NCBI GenBank assembly: GCA_017994815.1
Contig: JAGOJY010000018.1
Coordinates: forward strand, 18,146 to 82,145
Direction: 5' to 3'
DNA length: 64,000 nucleotides
From: Acidobacteriota bacterium
GTDB taxonomy: Bacteria; Acidobacteriota; Polarisedimenticolia; J045
Numbering within the stretch: the first letter of the stretch is position 1; each line of letters begins with the position of its first letter. The translations under genes were made by a program, and so were the position numbers. The notes under the pieces were generated by a model that worked only from the letters and a program-made list of their open reading frames with translations, had not been told where the DNA came from and did not search any database. Positions 37,768 through 47,828 of this stretch are shown here, one piece after another.

Positions 37768-37888
37768 GGCCCCCAGTCTCAACCGAAAACGCCCGCCGGT
37801 CCAAGAGCGGGGACCGGTCCGCCCCGGGCGCGCTGGAGCGCGACCATCGACCGGGCGGTAGTCTCCCGGGTGCCGCCGGCCCGGCCCG

Positions 37889-38087
37889 TCAGTAGGGATC
37901 CACGCCTTGGGCCGCGTGCCAAAGCTCCCGGTACTTGTCGCGGACCCAGGGATGCAGTTCCTCGCCGAGTTCCAGCGGCAACCCGACGCTGCGGACGAGA
38001 TCGAGCACGTCCGCCAGGTCGTGCAGCCGATGCGGTGCGCTCATGCCGGATGCGAGCTTCAGCTCGATGAAGCCGGTCGGGAAACCC
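37889..38087 (-). pseudogene. C-terminal remnant of a nucleotidyltransferase-like protein
   Basis: About 65 codons ending at 37889 read as a coherent C-terminus: IELKLASGMSAPHRLHDLAD, a DLVRSVGLPLELGEELHPWV helix pair and YRELW. This resembles the end of small nucleotidyltransferase-type proteins of the AbiEii-like kind found in many soil bacteria. The N-terminal part with the catalytic GSG/DxD region is absent. Further upstream the frame becomes antisense to the PAS gene. It is a remnant next to that gene. Confidence 0.5.
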
Positions 38088-38125
38088 GGCCGGGATGGGT
38101 GCCGTATGATCCGGGCGGAGGTGGC

Positions 38126-38467
38126 ATGCCCGAGCACGCCTGGATCGAAGAGGTAAACGTGGCCGTCACGGTGACCGACGAGCGCGGCACGATCGTCGCC
38201 ATGAACCGCCGCGCGACCGAGCTGTTCGCGGCCGACGGTGGGAGCGCGCTGATCGGCCGCAGCGTCCTGGACTGCCACCCGGAGCCGGCGCGCACGCGGA
38301 CCGCCGCGCTCTACCGGGACCGGCGCCCGAACCACTACACGATCCGCAAGAACGGGCAGCGCAAGATCATCCACCAGCTCCCGTGGTACCGCGACGGGAA
38401 GTTCGCGGGCGTGGTCGAGCTTTCGGTCCCGATCCCGGACGAGCTGCCGCACTTCGAGCGCGGCTGA
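38126..38467 (+). CDS. Short PAS-domain protein
   Basis: The product has 113 residues and is essentially a single PAS domain: AVTVTDERGTIVAMNRRATELF (in outline) opens the fold, and a C-terminal strand pair ends in FAGVVELSVPIP. The ATG at 38126 is chosen because GGAGGT lies just upstream; longer open frame before it is not protein-like. There is no output domain, so it would be a stand-alone sensor or ligand-binding module. It ends 21 bases from the convergent amidase gene. Confidence 0.7.
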   Translation: MPEHAWIEEVNVAVTVTDERGTIVAMNRRATELFAADGGSALIGRSVLDCHPEPARTRTAALYRDRRPNHYTIRKNGQRKIIHQLPWYRDGKFAGVVELSVPIPDELPHFERG

Positions 38468-38488
38468 AACCGGGCCCGCTGGCGGCCG

Positions 38489-40255
38489 CTACGAGTCGAA
38501 GAAGCGCCTCAGGCCGGAGACGACCGCGCGCGCGAGGCGCTCGCGGCCGTCGGGCGCCTCGAGGAGCCGCGCGTCCTCGTGGTTGTTGATGTTGAGCGTT
38601 TCGAGCAGGACCTTGGCCGGCACCGCGTTGCCGCGCAGGATCGCCGGGGCCCACGGCCGCGGGCGCTTGGTCCCGCGCACGATGTGGTCCCGGACCGGGT
38701 CCTGCTCGTGCACCGGCAGGTCGTGCTCGCGGTAGCCGGCGAGGATCTCGCGGGCGAGCAGCCGCGACGTCGCCTCGTCGCGCAGCCGCTCGGCCCGCGT
38801 GAAGCTGACCGTCGGCGCTTCGCGCCACTCCTGGTAGCGCTTGTACGCGGCCGAGTTCACGCCGTAGCTGCCGCGCCGGTAGCGCTCGCCCGGCACGTAC
38901 ACCATCCCGCCCGAGACGCTCTTGTGCAGCGAGTCGGCGTGCAGGCTGATGAAGACGACCTTCCCCGGCGCGACCTTCTCCTTGGTCGTCAGCCGGCGGA
39001 AGATCGAGTTGGCGAGGTACCAGCGCAGGTTGACGCCCATCACGGTGCTGCGCCCGCGCCGGTTGCGGTGCGGGGGCGTGGTCTGGAGCACGACGCTCTT
39101 GGCCTGCGCGAGCTTGGTGCGGTCGCTGACGGCGAAGCCGCGCTTGGTGTCGCGCGCGAGCATGTGCACCGTCACGCCGGGCTCGCGCTCGAGCAGCCGC
39201 TTGACGCGGCAGGCGACGTCGTAGACGTAGTCGCTCTCCCAGATCCGGCTGTTGCGTGCGCCGACATCGTCGCCGCCGTGACCCGGATCGAGCAGCACGT
39301 GCACGCCGGCCAGCGTCGGCGGCGGCGCCGGCACGGCGGTCTGCGCGAGTTCCGACTCCTGGATCCGCGCCGCGACCTGGCGCGGGTGGTTGGCCGGCAG
39401 GTGGCGCGGGGCGAGCAGTTCCAAGGGCACGAGGATCCGCGCACCGGCGGGGATCTTCGTCACGTCGGCGATCGCGCTCGCGCGGGCGATCGTCTCGCTC
39501 GCCGCGAGCACGTCGTCCGGCCGGACCATCTCCGTGAAGCGCAGCACGACGCCGGAGTAGAGCGCCTCGCCGCGGCGCAGGCGGTAGACGGCGAAGGCCT
39601 GCCCGTCGCGCTCGACGTACTCCAGCGTGCCGTCGGCCGATTTCGCGACCGGGCGGAACAGCGGCAGCAGGAGCTGCGCGGGGATCCGCACCGCGCGGTC
39701 GCGCGGAAGGTCCGGCCCGGCGAAGCCGTTGGCCTGGCCGACCGCCTGCCAGCGCTCGCCGTCGCCGGTGAACCACAGCGCGACCTGCCACAGCCCCTCG
39801 CCGTAGACCAGCGCGCGCGCGGCGGACGGGACGTGCTCCCAGGCCCCGGCCGCGAAACGGTCGGCGGGGAACAGGGCGCGCAGCGCGAGGTAGCGGTACT
39901 CCTCGCGCAGGAGGTCCCAGGGCACCTCGATCGGGGCCTCGGGCGCGCGGCCGCCGTTCGCGGAGGCGAGCGCCGGGGCCTTCTCGTCCGAGCCGCACAG
40001 GCGGCGGGCGAGCGAGGCGTAGTCCTCGCCCTTGTCGGGCGTCACCGACAGCGCGATGCGGCGCCCGTCCTCGATGATGACGCGGATCCCGGCGTCGAGT
40101 TCCAGGCTGTCGGTCAGCCCGGCGACCCGCGGCCCGGGCTCGAACTCCGGCGCCTCCTCCGCCGGGGACGGCGGCGGTTCCTGCGCCGCGGCCGCGGTCG
40201 CGGCGAGGAGCAGCGCGACCAGCGCGAGCGCGCACCACGCGCGGCGGCGGCTCAT
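38489..40255 (-). CDS. N-acetylmuramoyl-L-alanine amidase (Amidase_3)
   Basis: This 588-residue secreted protein cleaves the amide bond between muramic acid and the stem peptide. A signal peptide ends near residue 23. Two LysM-like segments occur in the N-terminal half, the clearer one ending IPAGARILVPLELL. The Amidase_3 domain starts at LLDPGHGGDD. Zinc ligands are His326, Glu340 (WESDYVYDV) and His439 (ISLHADS), with the catalytic Glu552 in LLETLNINN. A long insert between the ligands is usual for Deinococcus/Acidobacteria-type amidases. Its ATG overlaps the gatA stop (ATGA), so it is translated from the gatCA transcript. Confidence 0.85.
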   Translation of the reverse strand: MSRRRAWCALALVALLLAATAAAAQEPPPSPAEEAPEFEPGPRVAGLTDSLELDAGIRVIIEDGRRIALSVTPDKGEDYASLARRLCGSDEKAPALASANGGRAPEAPIEVPWDLLREEYRYLALRALFPADRFAAGAWEHVPSAARALVYGEGLWQVALWFTGDGERWQAVGQANGFAGPDLPRDRAVRIPAQLLLPLFRPVAKSADGTLEYVERDGQAFAVYRLRRGEALYSGVVLRFTEMVRPDDVLAASETIARASAIADVTKIPAGARILVPLELLAPRHLPANHPRQVAARIQESELAQTAVPAPPPTLAGVHVLLDPGHGGDDVGARNSRIWESDYVYDVACRVKRLLEREPGVTVHMLARDTKRGFAVSDRTKLAQAKSVVLQTTPPHRNRRGRSTVMGVNLRWYLANSIFRRLTTKEKVAPGKVVFISLHADSLHKSVSGGMVYVPGERYRRGSYGVNSAAYKRYQEWREAPTVSFTRAERLRDEATSRLLAREILAGYREHDLPVHEQDPVRDHIVRGTKRPRPWAPAILRGNAVPAKVLLETLNINNHEDARLLEAPDGRERLARAVVSGLRRFFDS

Positions 40256-41670
40256 TCCAGGCAGCGCGCCGCGCGCAACAGGCGCTGCTCGCCGAAGCGC
40301 GGCCCGATCAGCTGGACGCCGAGCGGCAGGCCTTCCGCGGTGCGCCCGAACGGCACCGAGATCGCGGGGTGCCCGCCGAGGCTGGCGACGACGGTGAAGA
40401 TGTCGCCGAGGTACATCGCCAGCGGGTCGTCGGCCTTCTCCCCGATGCGGAACGCCGCCGTCGGCGTGGTCGGGCAGAGGAGGACGTCGAAGGTCTCGAA
40501 CAGCGCGTCGAGCTGGCGCCGCAGGAGCGCGCGGGCCCTTTGCGCGCGCGCGTAGTAGCGGTCGTGGTAGCCCGCCGACAGCGCGTACGTCCCGAGGACG
40601 ATGCGGCGCTTGACCTCGTCGCCGAACCCCTGCCCGCGCGTCGCGGCGTACATCGCGCCGATGTCGGCCGCCTCGTCGGCGCGCCGGCCGTAGCGCACGC
40701 CGTCGTAGCGCGCGAGGTTCGACGAGGCCTCCGCGGTGGCGACGATGTAGTAGATCGGGATCCCGTGGCGCGCGAGCGGCAGCGCGGCCTCGCCGGTGGC
40801 GGCGCCGCGCGCGGCGAGCCGTTCCGCGGCGCGGCGCACGGCCTCGCGCACGTCGGCCGCGAGCGCCTCGTGCTCGGCGAACTCGCGCAGGACGCCGACG
40901 CGCAGCCCGGCGCCGCCGTCGTCGAGCCGCGCGAGGTAGTCCGGGACGTCCTCCGGCACGCAGGTCGCGTCGCGGCCGTCCGGGCCGGCGATCACGCCCA
41001 GCAAGAGCGCGGCGTCGGTCACGTCGGCGGCGAGCGGGCCGACCTGGTCGAGCGACGAGCCGAAGGCGATCAGACCCCAGCGCGAGACGCGCCCGTACGT
41101 CGGCTTCAGGCCGACGACGCCGCAGAACGCCGCGGGCTGCCGGACCGAGCCGCCCGTGTCGCTGCCGAGCGCCGCCAGCGCCTGCCGGTCGGCGACGGCG
41201 GCGGCGGAGCCACCGCTCGATCCGCCGGTGACGCGCGCGGGGTCGAGCGGGTGGCGCGCGGGGCCGAAGCACGAGTTCTCGTTCGACGAACCCATGCCGA
41301 ACTCGTCGCAGTTGGTCTTGCCCACGACCACCGCGCCGGCCGCGAGCAGGCGCGCGACGGCGGTCGCGTCGTACGGAGGCACGTAGTCGCCGAGGATCCG
41401 CGAGGCGCAGGTCGCCGGCAGGCCGCGCGTGCAGATGTTGTCCTTCACGGCGAGCGGCACGCCCGCGAGCGGCCCGACCGGCTCGCCGCGCGCGCGGCGC
41501 GCGTCGATCGAGCGGGCGCGCGCGAGCGAGCGCGGCGGGTCCACGTGCACCACGGCGTTGATGTCGGCGCGGGCCTCGATGCGCGCCAGCGCCGCCCGCG
41601 CCAACTCCTCGGCCGAGACGTCGCCGGACGCCACCGCCGCCGCCGCCGCGCGCGCGGTCGGTGCGATCAC
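40252..41670 (-). CDS. gatA: Asp/Glu-tRNA amidotransferase subunit A
   Basis: The 472-residue GatA releases ammonia from glutamine for converting Glu-tRNA(Gln) or Asp-tRNA(Asn) to the correct aminoacyl-tRNA. The amidase-signature triad is complete: Lys76 (LAVKDN), Ser151 in GGSSGGS and Ser175 in SDTGGS; the spacing of 75 and 24 residues equals that of known GatA. The start is GTG at 41670, overlapping the gatC stop as GTGA. Length is slightly shorter than the usual 480-490. gatB is not in this window, so it must be encoded elsewhere. Confidence 0.95.
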   Translation of the reverse strand: MIAPTARAAAAAVASGDVSAEELARAALARIEARADINAVVHVDPPRSLARARSIDARRARGEPVGPLAGVPLAVKDNICTRGLPATCASRILGDYVPPYDATAVARLLAAGAVVVGKTNCDEFGMGSSNENSCFGPARHPLDPARVTGGSSGGSAAAVADRQALAALGSDTGGSVRQPAAFCGVVGLKPTYGRVSRWGLIAFGSSLDQVGPLAADVTDAALLLGVIAGPDGRDATCVPEDVPDYLARLDDGGAGLRVGVLREFAEHEALAADVREAVRRAAERLAARGAATGEAALPLARHGIPIYYIVATAEASSNLARYDGVRYGRRADEAADIGAMYAATRGQGFGDEVKRRIVLGTYALSAGYHDRYYARAQRARALLRRQLDALFETFDVLLCPTTPTAAFRIGEKADDPLAMYLGDIFTVVASLGGHPAISVPFGRTAEGLPLGVQLIGPRFGEQRLLRAARCLE

Positions 41671-41957
41671 CGGCCGACGACCCGCGGCACGAGGAAGTGG
41701 CCGCGACCGGCTTCGGGCGCGGCGGACAGCGCGCGCACAGCCGGCAGCGGGGCGCGCGGATCGTCGTCGCGGACCGGGCCGGCCTCGGGCGCGCACTCGT
41801 CCGCGTCGGGCAGCTCCAGCTCCGCGAGCTGCGCGACGTGGTCGAGGACCCGCGACAGCTCGCGGGCGAGGCGCGCCACCTCGCCGTCGTCCAGCTCGAG
41901 CTGCGCGAGCCGCGCGATGCGCCGGATTTCGTCCGCCTGGATCGCCGCCCGCCCCAT
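41667..41957 (-). CDS. gatC: Asp/Glu-tRNA amidotransferase subunit C
   Basis: This 96-residue protein is GatC, the small stabilising subunit of the GatCAB complex. It begins with the typical helical DEIRRIARLAQLELDDGEV segment and ends in the VPRVV tail that lines the GatA-GatB interface. The ATG is at 41957 without a clear Shine-Dalgarno sequence. The stop is overlapped by the gatA GTG. Confidence 0.9.
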   Translation of the reverse strand: MGRAAIQADEIRRIARLAQLELDDGEVARLARELSRVLDHVAQLAELELPDADECAPEAGPVRDDDPRAPLPAVRALSAAPEAGRGHFLVPRVVGR

Positions 41958-42035
41958 CGGCGCGATGGTACCCCGGAGCGGACAGGCGGAGCACCTGTTT
42001 CCGCCGCGGTGCCCCGCCGCGAGGCGTTGCGATCG

Positions 42036-42860
42036 TCAGAAGATCGGGGTGACGCGGAAGACCAGCGGCGGGTCGTCGCCGTGGCGCGGGAGCGGCAACT
42101 CGAGCGGCGAGCCGGACGCGAGCACGTCGCGCACGCCGATGTCGAAGCGGCCCGCCGCGTCTTCGGCGGCGCCGCCCTCGTGGCGCAGGCGCAGCGCGAG
42201 TCGCACGGCGCCGTCGGCGAGGCTCTCGGGGGTGATCTCCAGCACCAGGTTGGCGCTCGCCGCGCCGGCGGAGCGGACCTCGTAGCGCACCGGTTCGCCG
42301 ATGACGCCCGGCAGCTGGTGCCGCTCGAGCAGCACCGGGTTCGGCCCCTCGCCCTGGAGCACCTGCACGATCAGGTCGATCGTGCCCGGCGCGGGGGAAC
42401 CGACGACGACGCGCGGCACCGCCTCCCAGCGCGGCGTGACCGCGAGCAGGAGGCGTGCGTCGTCCTCGCGGTCGTTCCACAGCTCGAGCAGGACCAGGCG
42501 CTCGGGGCCGGCGACGATCCGGCGCGTGGAACGTTGCGGCGCGCGGCCGCGGGGCTGCACGTCGGTGTCGATCTCCAGCCGGCAGTTCGCGGCGTCGGCG
42601 TCGGGCGTGCCGGCGAGCGACAGCCCGACGGAGATCGGCCCGCGCGGCCCGGCGAACTGGTGCGCGAACGGCAGCGGCTCACCCGCCGGCCCGGCCAGCC
42701 GGTCCTCGGCGGAGTCCAGCGTCCGGCCGGCGGCGCGCAGCGTCAGACGGACGTCGAAGGTGACGCGGAAGTCGTGCTCGACGTGGACCGGGGGGCCGGC
42801 GGACGCGGCGCAGGCCGCCAGGGCGGCCACGAGCACGATGCTGGGCGGGCAGGTCCGCAC
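42036..42860 (-). CDS. Lipoprotein of unknown function
   Basis: The product is about 274 residues if it starts at the GTG at 42860; an ATG at 42914 in the same frame is possible. The signal ends in the lipobox LAAC (Cys at residue 17 from the GTG). The mature part is made of repeating beta-strand segments and may be two immunoglobulin-like sandwiches. It has no recognisable family. It is divergent from the outer-membrane protein gene at 43002 and in line with gatC, 78 bases away. Confidence 0.6.
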   Translation of the reverse strand: MRTCPPSIVLVAALAACAASAGPPVHVEHDFRVTFDVRLTLRAAGRTLDSAEDRLAGPAGEPLPFAHQFAGPRGPISVGLSLAGTPDADAANCRLEIDTDVQPRGRAPQRSTRRIVAGPERLVLLELWNDREDDARLLLAVTPRWEAVPRVVVGSPAPGTIDLIVQVLQGEGPNPVLLERHQLPGVIGEPVRYEVRSAGAASANLVLEITPESLADGAVRLALRLRHEGGAAEDAAGRFDIGVRDVLASGSPLELPLPRHGDDPPLVFRVTPIF

Positions 42861-42924
42861 GGGGCTAATAAAGGTTGGAGGGGTCCCGGGAGCAAGGGGG
42901 GAACGGGATCGCACTTACGGGACT

Positions 42925-42930
42925 TATAAT
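42925..42930 (+). promoter_or_regulatory. Possible -10 box (TATAAT)
   Basis: A perfect TATAAT lies 72 bases before the ATG of the outer-membrane protein gene, in otherwise very GC-rich sequence. Seventeen bases upstream the -35 region reads AACGGG, a poor match, so the promoter is only plausible. Confidence 0.4.
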
Positions 42931-43001
42931 GACGGCAACGAGGTGCGGGGCCGCGACCGGGTCGGCTCGACCGGGTGGGGTCTACGCGCGAGGAGCGTGC
43001 C

Positions 43002-44516
43002 ATGCCTGCAGCGATGCCGGCGGTACGCCGGAAGGGGTGGCGGGCCGCCACCGTCGCCGGCGGGGTTCTGGCGTTCGCCTGGATGGCGGGGTCACCGGCG
43101 GTCGCGGGGGGTTCCACCGTTCCCTCGGCCGCTTCCGCGATGGTCGGCGCGCCGGCGATGGCGCTCACGGGGGTCACGCTCGGCCCCGGCGGGCGCGTGC
43201 TGTCCGGGGTCGAGATCCGCGTTTCGTCGCTTGTGCCGGGCGGGTCGTTCCTGCCGCAGCGGGTGCGCAGCGACGCGCGGGGCCACTTCTCCGTGGGCAA
43301 CCTGCCGCCGGGCGAATACCGGGTCATCGCGCTCAAGGGCGGTTACGCGGTCCTCATCGGGCAGATCAACACGCTGGTCCAGGACACGCTCGAACTGATC
43401 CTGCGCCCGGCCGGCGACCCGGGTCCCCCCGGGACGCGGCCGGCCGACGGCTCGTGGACGCTGCGGCTGCCGCGCCGCGACGTCCTGGAAGATCTCGAGG
43501 ACGGCGCCGCCGGCGACGCGAGCGCGGGACCGCCGGTCGCACCCCGGCTGGCCGGCGCGCCGCTGATGTTCGAGATGCGCGTCAGCAACACCGAGGGGCC
43601 GTCAGAGGACTCGCGGCCGGTCCCGGGCGTCGAGGCGTTCCTCTCCGGCAGCGGCGCGCTGGGCCGGGTCGGCCTGGTCTCGGGCTCGCTCCGGCACCGC
43701 GGCGACTCGCGCAGCGCGGCGTTCAACGACGTCGCCGACCAGGCGCGGCTGGGCTGGGTTTCGCCCCCGTCGAAGGGTTCCCGCCTCGCCGCGGACCTCG
43801 AGTTCCTGCGGCAGCTTCGCGGGCTGGAGGACGAGGAGCCGGCGCCGGGGTCGTGGCCGGAGTTGGACAGCGAGCTGGAAGCGTGGCGCCTCTCGCTGCG
43901 CGAGCTGCGGCCGGTCAGCCCGGGCGCGCCCGCGTTCGCCGTCGAGCTGGACCTCGTGCGGGGGTTCCAGGACGGGACCGACCCCGCCGCCGCGCCGGGC
44001 AACTTCCTCGCGCGCCGCGCGAACGCGTCGCTGACGACCGCCCGCCGGTGGCACCGGCACGACCTGACCGTCGCGGGCAGCGTGCGCTCGGCCGGCGGAG
44101 CGTTCCTCGAGCAGGACGAGCCGGCCGACGTCGTCAGCGCGGCCGTTCCGCGCGGGCTGCGCGCCCTCGGTTCGGCCGACGGCACGGCGTTCCAGCTTGG
44201 CGTCACCGACCGCGTGTCGGTCGCCAGCGGGCTGGAACTCACGGGCCGCGCGGTCGCGGACGCGACGGCGACCGGCGTGTACCGCGGCACCCGCGCCGCG
44301 GCGGTGATCGGGGCGCAGTGGACCACGCCGTCGGGGCTGCGGGTGCGGGCCGACGCCGGCATGACCGCCGGCCGGCGGAGCCGCGGCCTGCTCGGCCTGT
44401 CGGCCGACGGCAGCGTCGGGCCCGTGGAGTGGTCGGCCGGGTACGCCCGCGAAGCCGGGCCGGTCGAGGACCGCGCGAGCCTCCTGCAGGGCCCGGGCCT
44501 CGTGACCGACTACTAG
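43002..44516 (+). CDS. Outer-membrane beta-barrel protein with regulatory-like N-terminal domain (5' part, amber-interrupted)
   Basis: The frame from ATG 43002 (GAGGAG upstream) encodes 504 residues to a TAG at 44514-44516. A signal peptide (to about residue 36) and a carboxypeptidase-regulatory-like beta-sandwich (about 45-135, GRVLSGVEIRV...GEYRVIALKGGY in outline) precede a beta-barrel-like region with alternating strands. The same frame stays open after the TAG to 44981 and ends in the terminal Phe typical of barrels. A single CAG-to-TAG change would explain it (Tyr-stop-Gly-Ile). It stands before the sensor kinase genes. Confidence 0.7.
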   Translation: MPAAMPAVRRKGWRAATVAGGVLAFAWMAGSPAVAGGSTVPSAASAMVGAPAMALTGVTLGPGGRVLSGVEIRVSSLVPGGSFLPQRVRSDARGHFSVGNLPPGEYRVIALKGGYAVLIGQINTLVQDTLELILRPAGDPGPPGTRPADGSWTLRLPRRDVLEDLEDGAAGDASAGPPVAPRLAGAPLMFEMRVSNTEGPSEDSRPVPGVEAFLSGSGALGRVGLVSGSLRHRGDSRSAAFNDVADQARLGWVSPPSKGSRLAADLEFLRQLRGLEDEEPAPGSWPELDSELEAWRLSLRELRPVSPGAPAFAVELDLVRGFQDGTDPAAAPGNFLARRANASLTTARRWHRHDLTVAGSVRSAGGAFLEQDEPADVVSAAVPRGLRALGSADGTAFQLGVTDRVSVASGLELTGRAVADATATGVYRGTRAAAVIGAQWTTPSGLRVRADAGMTAGRRSRGLLGLSADGSVGPVEWSAGYAREAGPVEDRASLLQGPGLVTDY

Positions 44517-44522
44517 GGGATC

Positions 44523-44981
44523 GTGGACCGCGTGTCGGGGCAGGTGAGCTGGCGCCCGGCGCGCGCGCTGCCGACGGTCCACCTGCGCGGCGAGGCCTAC
44601 ACGATCGAAGGCGCGCTGGCGGCGAACCTGCCGGGCGACACCGTCGTCGTGCCGCTGGTGCAGGACGGCCAGGGCCGCGGCGTGTTGGCCGAGCTGGTGC
44701 TGGAACTCGATTCCACCGGAACGTGGGTCGAGGTCAACTGGTCGCGGATGGTGGACGAGGGTGAGCAGCGGGCGATCCTCGACGGCGCGGAGGCCTGGTC
44801 GCGGCGCGGCGTCAGCGTGCGCCAGCGGCTCGCCTCGCGCGACCGCGTCGGCGCGACCTGCCACATCGTGCTCGCGTACGACGCCAGCGAACTCGAACAG
44901 CAACCCGCCGCACCTCCCGTGGCTCGCCTGGCGCTCCTCGAGCGGCGTCGCGTTTCCGGCGGCGTGGCGCTCAGCTTCTAG
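44523..44981 (+). pseudogene. 3' part of the amber-interrupted outer-membrane protein
   Basis: This continues the frame of 43002-44516 immediately after the TAG stop; the GTG at 44523 lacks a ribosome binding site. About 152 residues form beta-barrel strands ([30 protein letters not shown]) and end in VALSF, a C-terminal Phe signature for Bam-dependent insertion. On its own it has no signal peptide and cannot be exported, so it is best seen as the missing end of the upstream protein. Confidence 0.65.
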
Positions 44982-44989
44982 GCGGCGCG

Positions 44990-47824
44990 ATGCAGACGCG
45001 CAAAGCCGGGCTGCTCGCGCTGGTCGCGCTGGCGCTGGCGCTGGTCGTCGCCTCCGGCGCCCGGACGTGGCGCGACGTCACGCCGTGGTTCGGCATGACC
45101 GTGGGCGAGGCCCAGCTCGCCGCCGGCGCCGAGGTGCAGGAGATCGCGCCCGGCGGTCCCGCCGACCTCGCGGGACTGCTCGCGGGGGACCGGATCATCG
45201 AGATCGCCGGGCAGCCGGTGGCCTCGGCCCTCGTGGCCCGCAACCTGTTCGCCGCCGCCTCCCCGGGCGCCCCGGTCGGGATCGTCGCGATGCGCGGCGA
45301 GGAAGCGGTCGGGCTGCAGCTCGCTTCGCTCGCGCACCCCGCGTGGCAGCGCGCGCGCATCGCCGGGTCGGCGGTGGCGCTCCTGTTCCTGCTCGCGGCG
45401 GCGGCGGTCCTCGTGCGCCCGCGCGGCGGCGCGGCCGACCCGGTGTACGCGGCGTGGTGCCTCGCGGGCGCGGTGCTCCTCGGCGTCAGCTGGTCCGCTG
45501 CCGGGGACCGCATCGACCAGGTGCTGTACTGGGCCGACCGCGCGGCGCGGCTCGTCTTCCCGGCGCTGTGGCTGCACCTCGCGCTCGCGCTGCGCTCGCG
45601 CGAGCGCGTCGGCGCGCGCTGGCTGCCGGTCGTCTACGCCCCGGCGCTGGCGCTGCTGTTGGCCGAGCTGCACATGGTCGGGCGGGGCGGCGCTCTGCGC
45701 GCCGCGGACCCCGTCGCGGCGATCGACCTGCTGCAATCGCGGCTCGAGATGGGCTGGATGATCGCCGGGCTGGTGGGCGGGCTGGCGCTGTTTGCCGCCT
45801 CCGCCCTGCGCGCCCGCTGGCCCGCGGAGCGGGCACAGGCGCGCTGGATCCTCGCCGGCGCGACGGCCGGTTTCGCGCCGTTCGTCGTCGCGGCCGCGCT
45901 GCCCGAGGCCCTGTCCGGGGCCGGCCCGGCCTGGGCCTGGCTCACGCTGCTCCCGCTCGGTCTCGTGCCGTTCGTCTTCACCGGCGCGGTGCTCGAGTAC
46001 CGGCTGATGGACCTGGCGCTGTTCGCGCGGCGCATCCTGACGGCCGCGGTGACGCTGGGGTTGACGGTGCTGGTCTTCCTCGGCTGCCTCAGCCTGGCCC
46101 GGGTTCTGCTCGTGCGGATCCTGCACCCGGCCGGGATCGTGCCGTTCCTCGCGGCCGCGGTGGTCACCGCGGCGCTGAGCGCGCCGATCCGTGCCGCCAC
46201 GCGCGAGTTGGTCGGCCGGCTCTACTACCGCCGGCGCTACAGCTTCCGCCGCGCCCTCGACCGCGTGGCGCGCGACCTCAACGCCGAGCTGGACCTGCCG
46301 CGGCTGGCGGCGACGCTCGAGCAGCGCGTGCGCGAGGCGCTGGACGCCGGGCCGGTGCAGCTCCTGTTGCGCGGCCCGCACCAGTCGCTCGTCGATCCCG
46401 CGACCCGCGAGCCGGTCCCGGACCGGCTGTCGAACGACATGCTCGAGCGGCTCGAGCGCGGCGAGACCGCGACGCTGGCCGTTGTGCCCGACGCGCCCGC
46501 GCTGCTCGGGCGGCTGCACGCCGCCGGCGTGCAGGTGCTCGTGCCGCTGCGCGTCGAGCGGTTGCTGATCGCGGTGCTGGCGGTCGGCCCGCGGCGCCGC
46601 TCGCGCCTGCTCGACACCGACGACCTCGACCTGCTGCGCTCGGTCGCCAACCACGCGGCCGCCGCCGTCGCCGGGGCGCAGAGCCTGGCCGAGCTGAAGG
46701 AGCAGGTGCAGCTCGTGCAGCGGCTGCGCGCGCACTCCGAGGCGCTGATCGAGAGCAGCCCGATCGGCATGGCGGTCGTCGACCGCGAGGGTCGCATCAG
46801 CCACTGGAACCCGGCGATCGAGCGGCTGCTCGGCCGCTTCCGGCAGGAGGCGCTCGGGCGGGCCTACGCCGACATCCTGCCGGCGCCGGTCGCCGGCGCG
46901 GCGACCGAGGTTCTCGCGCGCGGCTCGTCGCCGGGGCAGGAACGCGCCTACCGCATCCGCCTGCGTCACGGCTCGGCGGAGAAGCTGGTCAACATCGCGG
47001 CCTGCGAGCTGGTCACCCCCGACGGGCCGGACGGCGTGCTGCTGACGCTGGACGACGTGACGGAGCGGGTGCGGATCGAGGAGCAGATGATCCAGCAGGA
47101 TCGCCTGGCCTCGGTCGGCCTGCTCGCGGCCGGCGTCGCGCACGAGGTCAACACACCTTTGACCGGGATCTCGTCGTTCGCGCAGATGCTGATGCAGGAG
47201 ACGTCGGCCGACGACCCGCGCCGGCCGCTCCTGGAGAAGATCGTCCAGCAGGCGGACCGCGCCTCGCACATCGCGCGCGGGCTTCTGCGGTTCAGCCGTT
47301 CCGGCCCCTCGGCCGAGCTGCACGTCGGCGCGGTGCCGCTGCCCGAACTCGTGGACGAGACGCTCGGCCTGTTGGCCCCGCAGGTGCGCCGCGCCGGCGC
47401 CAGCGTGGAGTGCACGTGGCGCGGCGCCCCCCTGGCCGAGGGCGACCGGGCGCGGCTGCAGCAGGTCCTGATCAACCTCCTGCTCAACGGGCTCGACGCC
47501 GTGCGCCCCGGCGGCCACGTGAAGCTGCGCGGCGGGAGCAACGGCGACGGCCGCGTGTACCTCGAGGTCGAGGACGACGGCGTCGGCATCCCCGAGAGCG
47601 TGCGGGGGCGGATCTTCGACCCGTTCTTCACGACCAAGAAACCGGGGCAGGGGACCGGGCTCGGCCTGTCGATCAGCTACGCCATCGTGCGCGAGCACGG
47701 CGGGACGCTGACGGCCGAGAGCGAGCCGGGGCGCGGCACGCTGATGCGCGTCGTGCTCCCGGGTGTCGTCCCGGCGATCGTGCCGGCGCCGCAGGTCGCG
47801 CGGTCCCGCACGATGGCCGGATGA
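44990..47824 (+). CDS. PDZ-domain sensor histidine kinase
   Basis: This 944-residue membrane kinase starts with a transmembrane helix (about 7-24) and a PDZ domain (about 35-115, [20 protein letters not shown] in outline). Several membrane helices follow (about 125-395), then a GAF-like domain (about 430-565), a PAS domain (about 590-690), a HisKA domain with phospho-acceptor His718 in [10 protein letters not shown], and an HATPase domain (about 820-930, [15 protein letters not shown]). The PDZ may sense protein termini, perhaps outer-membrane stress. Its stop is four bases before the regulator gene. The pair forms a two-component system. Confidence 0.85.
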   Translation: MQTRKAGLLALVALALALVVASGARTWRDVTPWFGMTVGEAQLAAGAEVQEIAPGGPADLAGLLAGDRIIEIAGQPVASALVARNLFAAASPGAPVGIVAMRGEEAVGLQLASLAHPAWQRARIAGSAVALLFLLAAAAVLVRPRGGAADPVYAAWCLAGAVLLGVSWSAAGDRIDQVLYWADRAARLVFPALWLHLALALRSRERVGARWLPVVYAPALALLLAELHMVGRGGALRAADPVAAIDLLQSRLEMGWMIAGLVGGLALFAASALRARWPAERAQARWILAGATAGFAPFVVAAALPEALSGAGPAWAWLTLLPLGLVPFVFTGAVLEYRLMDLALFARRILTAAVTLGLTVLVFLGCLSLARVLLVRILHPAGIVPFLAAAVVTAALSAPIRAATRELVGRLYYRRRYSFRRALDRVARDLNAELDLPRLAATLEQRVREALDAGPVQLLLRGPHQSLVDPATREPVPDRLSNDMLERLERGETATLAVVPDAPALLGRLHAAGVQVLVPLRVERLLIAVLAVGPRRRSRLLDTDDLDLLRSVANHAAAAVAGAQSLAELKEQVQLVQRLRAHSEALIESSPIGMAVVDREGRISHWNPAIERLLGRFRQEALGRAYADILPAPVAGAATEVLARGSSPGQERAYRIRLRHGSAEKLVNIAACELVTPDGPDGVLLTLDDVTERVRIEEQMIQQDRLASVGLLAAGVAHEVNTPLTGISSFAQMLMQETSADDPRRPLLEKIVQQADRASHIARGLLRFSRSGPSAELHVGAVPLPELVDETLGLLAPQVRRAGASVECTWRGAPLAEGDRARLQQVLINLLLNGLDAVRPGGHVKLRGGSNGDGRVYLEVEDDGVGIPESVRGRIFDPFFTTKKPGQGTGLGLSISYAIVREHGGTLTAESEPGRGTLMRVVLPGVVPAIVPAPQVARSRTMAG

Positions 47825-47828
47825 CCTG

